Source: Limisphaerales bacterium (lineage in GTDB: Bacteria > Verrucomicrobiota > Verrucomicrobiia > Limisphaerales > UBA11358). Taken from it: a stretch of DNA of 5,661 nt. Shown here piece after piece: positions 5,289 through 5,661 of the stretch. The stretch covers positions 1 through 5,661 of the forward strand of contig PKZR01000206.1 in assembly GCA_003133815.1 (NCBI GenBank), in the 5' to 3' direction. Every line of letters starts with the position of its first letter. Positions within the stretch are counted from its first letter, which is position 1. A program made the translations under genes and the position numbers. The notes under the pieces are model-generated. The model was not told where the DNA came from and did no database searches. It saw only the letters and a program-made list of their open reading frames with translations.

Positions 5289-5361
5289 TTACAGCGAGAT
5301 TGCGATTAACTTTTGAATTTGTCAGTTACGTTTTAGAATTTCCATTCGTCGCTTTGCGACT

Positions 5362-5386
5362 CCGCGTCTTTACGTCTCTGCGTTAA
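5362..5386 (-). repeat. CGCAGAGACG-type dispersed repeat, right copy (inverted)
   Basis: On the minus strand this reads TTAACGCAGAGACG then TAAAGACGCGG, the inverted partner of 5011-5035. The element seems to continue to about 5347: the next bases include GTCGC-TTT-GCGAC (5348-5360), a 5-bp hairpin with a 3-nt loop. It begins 5 bp past the stop codon of the OppD-like gene. The whole 5347-5386 block is made of related 8-bp-like units (GCGTCTTT, ACGTCTCT). Confidence 0.7.
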
Positions 5387-5391
5387 AAAGT

Positions 5392-5661
5392 TTATTCATT
5401 TTTCCAAAACGGACATCTCACGAAACGTCCGGGTTCGACTTCGATCAGTTCGGGGATTTTTTCGGAACATTCCGGCCTGGCAATCGGGCAGCGCGGGGCG
5501 AAACGGCAGCCGGGCGGGAAATTGCCGATGCGCGGGACGTGGCCGGGAATGGCCGAGAGACGGTCGGCGTCGCCGCGCAATTTTGGCACGGAATTCATCA
5601 GCGCGCGGGTGTAGGGATGCAGCGGGCGGCGCAGGAGTTCGCGCGCGGGCGACAGCTCGAC
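5392..5661 (-). CDS. oppD: Oligopeptide/dipeptide ABC transporter ATP-binding protein, OppD/DppD type, C-terminal 89 residues
   Basis: The frame enters from the right edge as VELSPARELLRRPLHPYTRA and continues through LMNSVPKLRGD, IPGHVPRIGNFPPGC and RFAPRCPIARPEC to RCPFWKNE and TAA (5394-5392). HPYTRAL plus the IPG-x-VP and GC-x-F-x-P-R-C-P-x-A-x-x-x-C … C segments define the C-terminal oligopeptide-transporter extension, which includes the four cysteines that can hold an iron-sulfur cluster in this family. The nucleotide-binding motifs lie outside the window. It is same-strand and upstream of oppF, so the two are probably the paired ATPases of one importer. Calling it OppD rather than a second OppF relies on order and the IPGHVP segment. 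The gene ends just before a dispersed repeat, so the usual tight junction with oppF is lost. Confidence 0.88.
   Translation of the reverse strand, partial: VELSPARELLRRPLHPYTRALMNSVPKLRGDADRLSAIPGHVPRIGNFPPGCRFAPRCPIARPECSEKIPELIEVEPGRFVRCPFWKNE

Noticed and set aside
5011..5386. CRISPR-like array
   Set aside because: There are only two copies, inverted, with unequal flanks and no regular spacers.

Overview
The window looks like a moderately GC-rich bacterial chromosome, most likely Verrucomicrobiota (Limisphaerales/Pedosphaera-like). The main clue is a prepilin-type N-terminus (AFTLIELLVVIAIIAIL, then a LLPALARAKETAKRISCLSN-type linker), a style abundant in Verrucomicrobiota and relatives. 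A small membrane-anchored protein of a kind I associate with that phylum supports this. Few genes have a clear Shine-Dalgarno sequence. The assignment is inference from protein style; Planctomycetota or Lentisphaerota are less likely alternatives.

Region 1 (1-2200) is mainly a minus-strand pyrimidine biosynthesis cluster: pyrC (class I dihydroorotase with an unusual insertion), a secreted thioredoxin-like protein 21 bp downstream, a strong intrinsic terminator, and the first 29 codons of carA (carbamoyl-phosphate synthase small subunit) running off the left edge. Divergent to pyrC is a plus-strand tRNA-Gly(TCC) with encoded CCA and a near-consensus promoter that abuts the candidate pyrC promoter.

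Region 2 (2208-3488) holds a prepilin-like secreted or surface protein on the minus strand, convergent with the tRNA. It is divergently paired with a small plus-strand protein carrying one N-terminal membrane anchor.

Region 3 (3519-5661) is a minus-strand peptide ABC transporter locus: the C-terminal end of an OppD/DppD ATPase at the right edge and a complete OppF/DppF ATPase. Such genes are usually adjacent, but here about 0.9 kb separates them. That gap holds an inverted pair of CGCAGAGACG-type repeats, an AT-rich segment with the N-terminal stub of a probable trypsin-like peptidase, and a hicB-hicA toxin-antitoxin pair. In hicA a one-base frameshift falls exactly at the conserved catalytic histidine codon, so the toxin appears dead (or the assembly has an error there).

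No clearly new system is visible. The best leads are the broken hicA, the repeat-bounded material splitting oppD from oppF, the dihydroorotase insertion, and the packed tRNA/pyrC promoters with possible leaderless starts.
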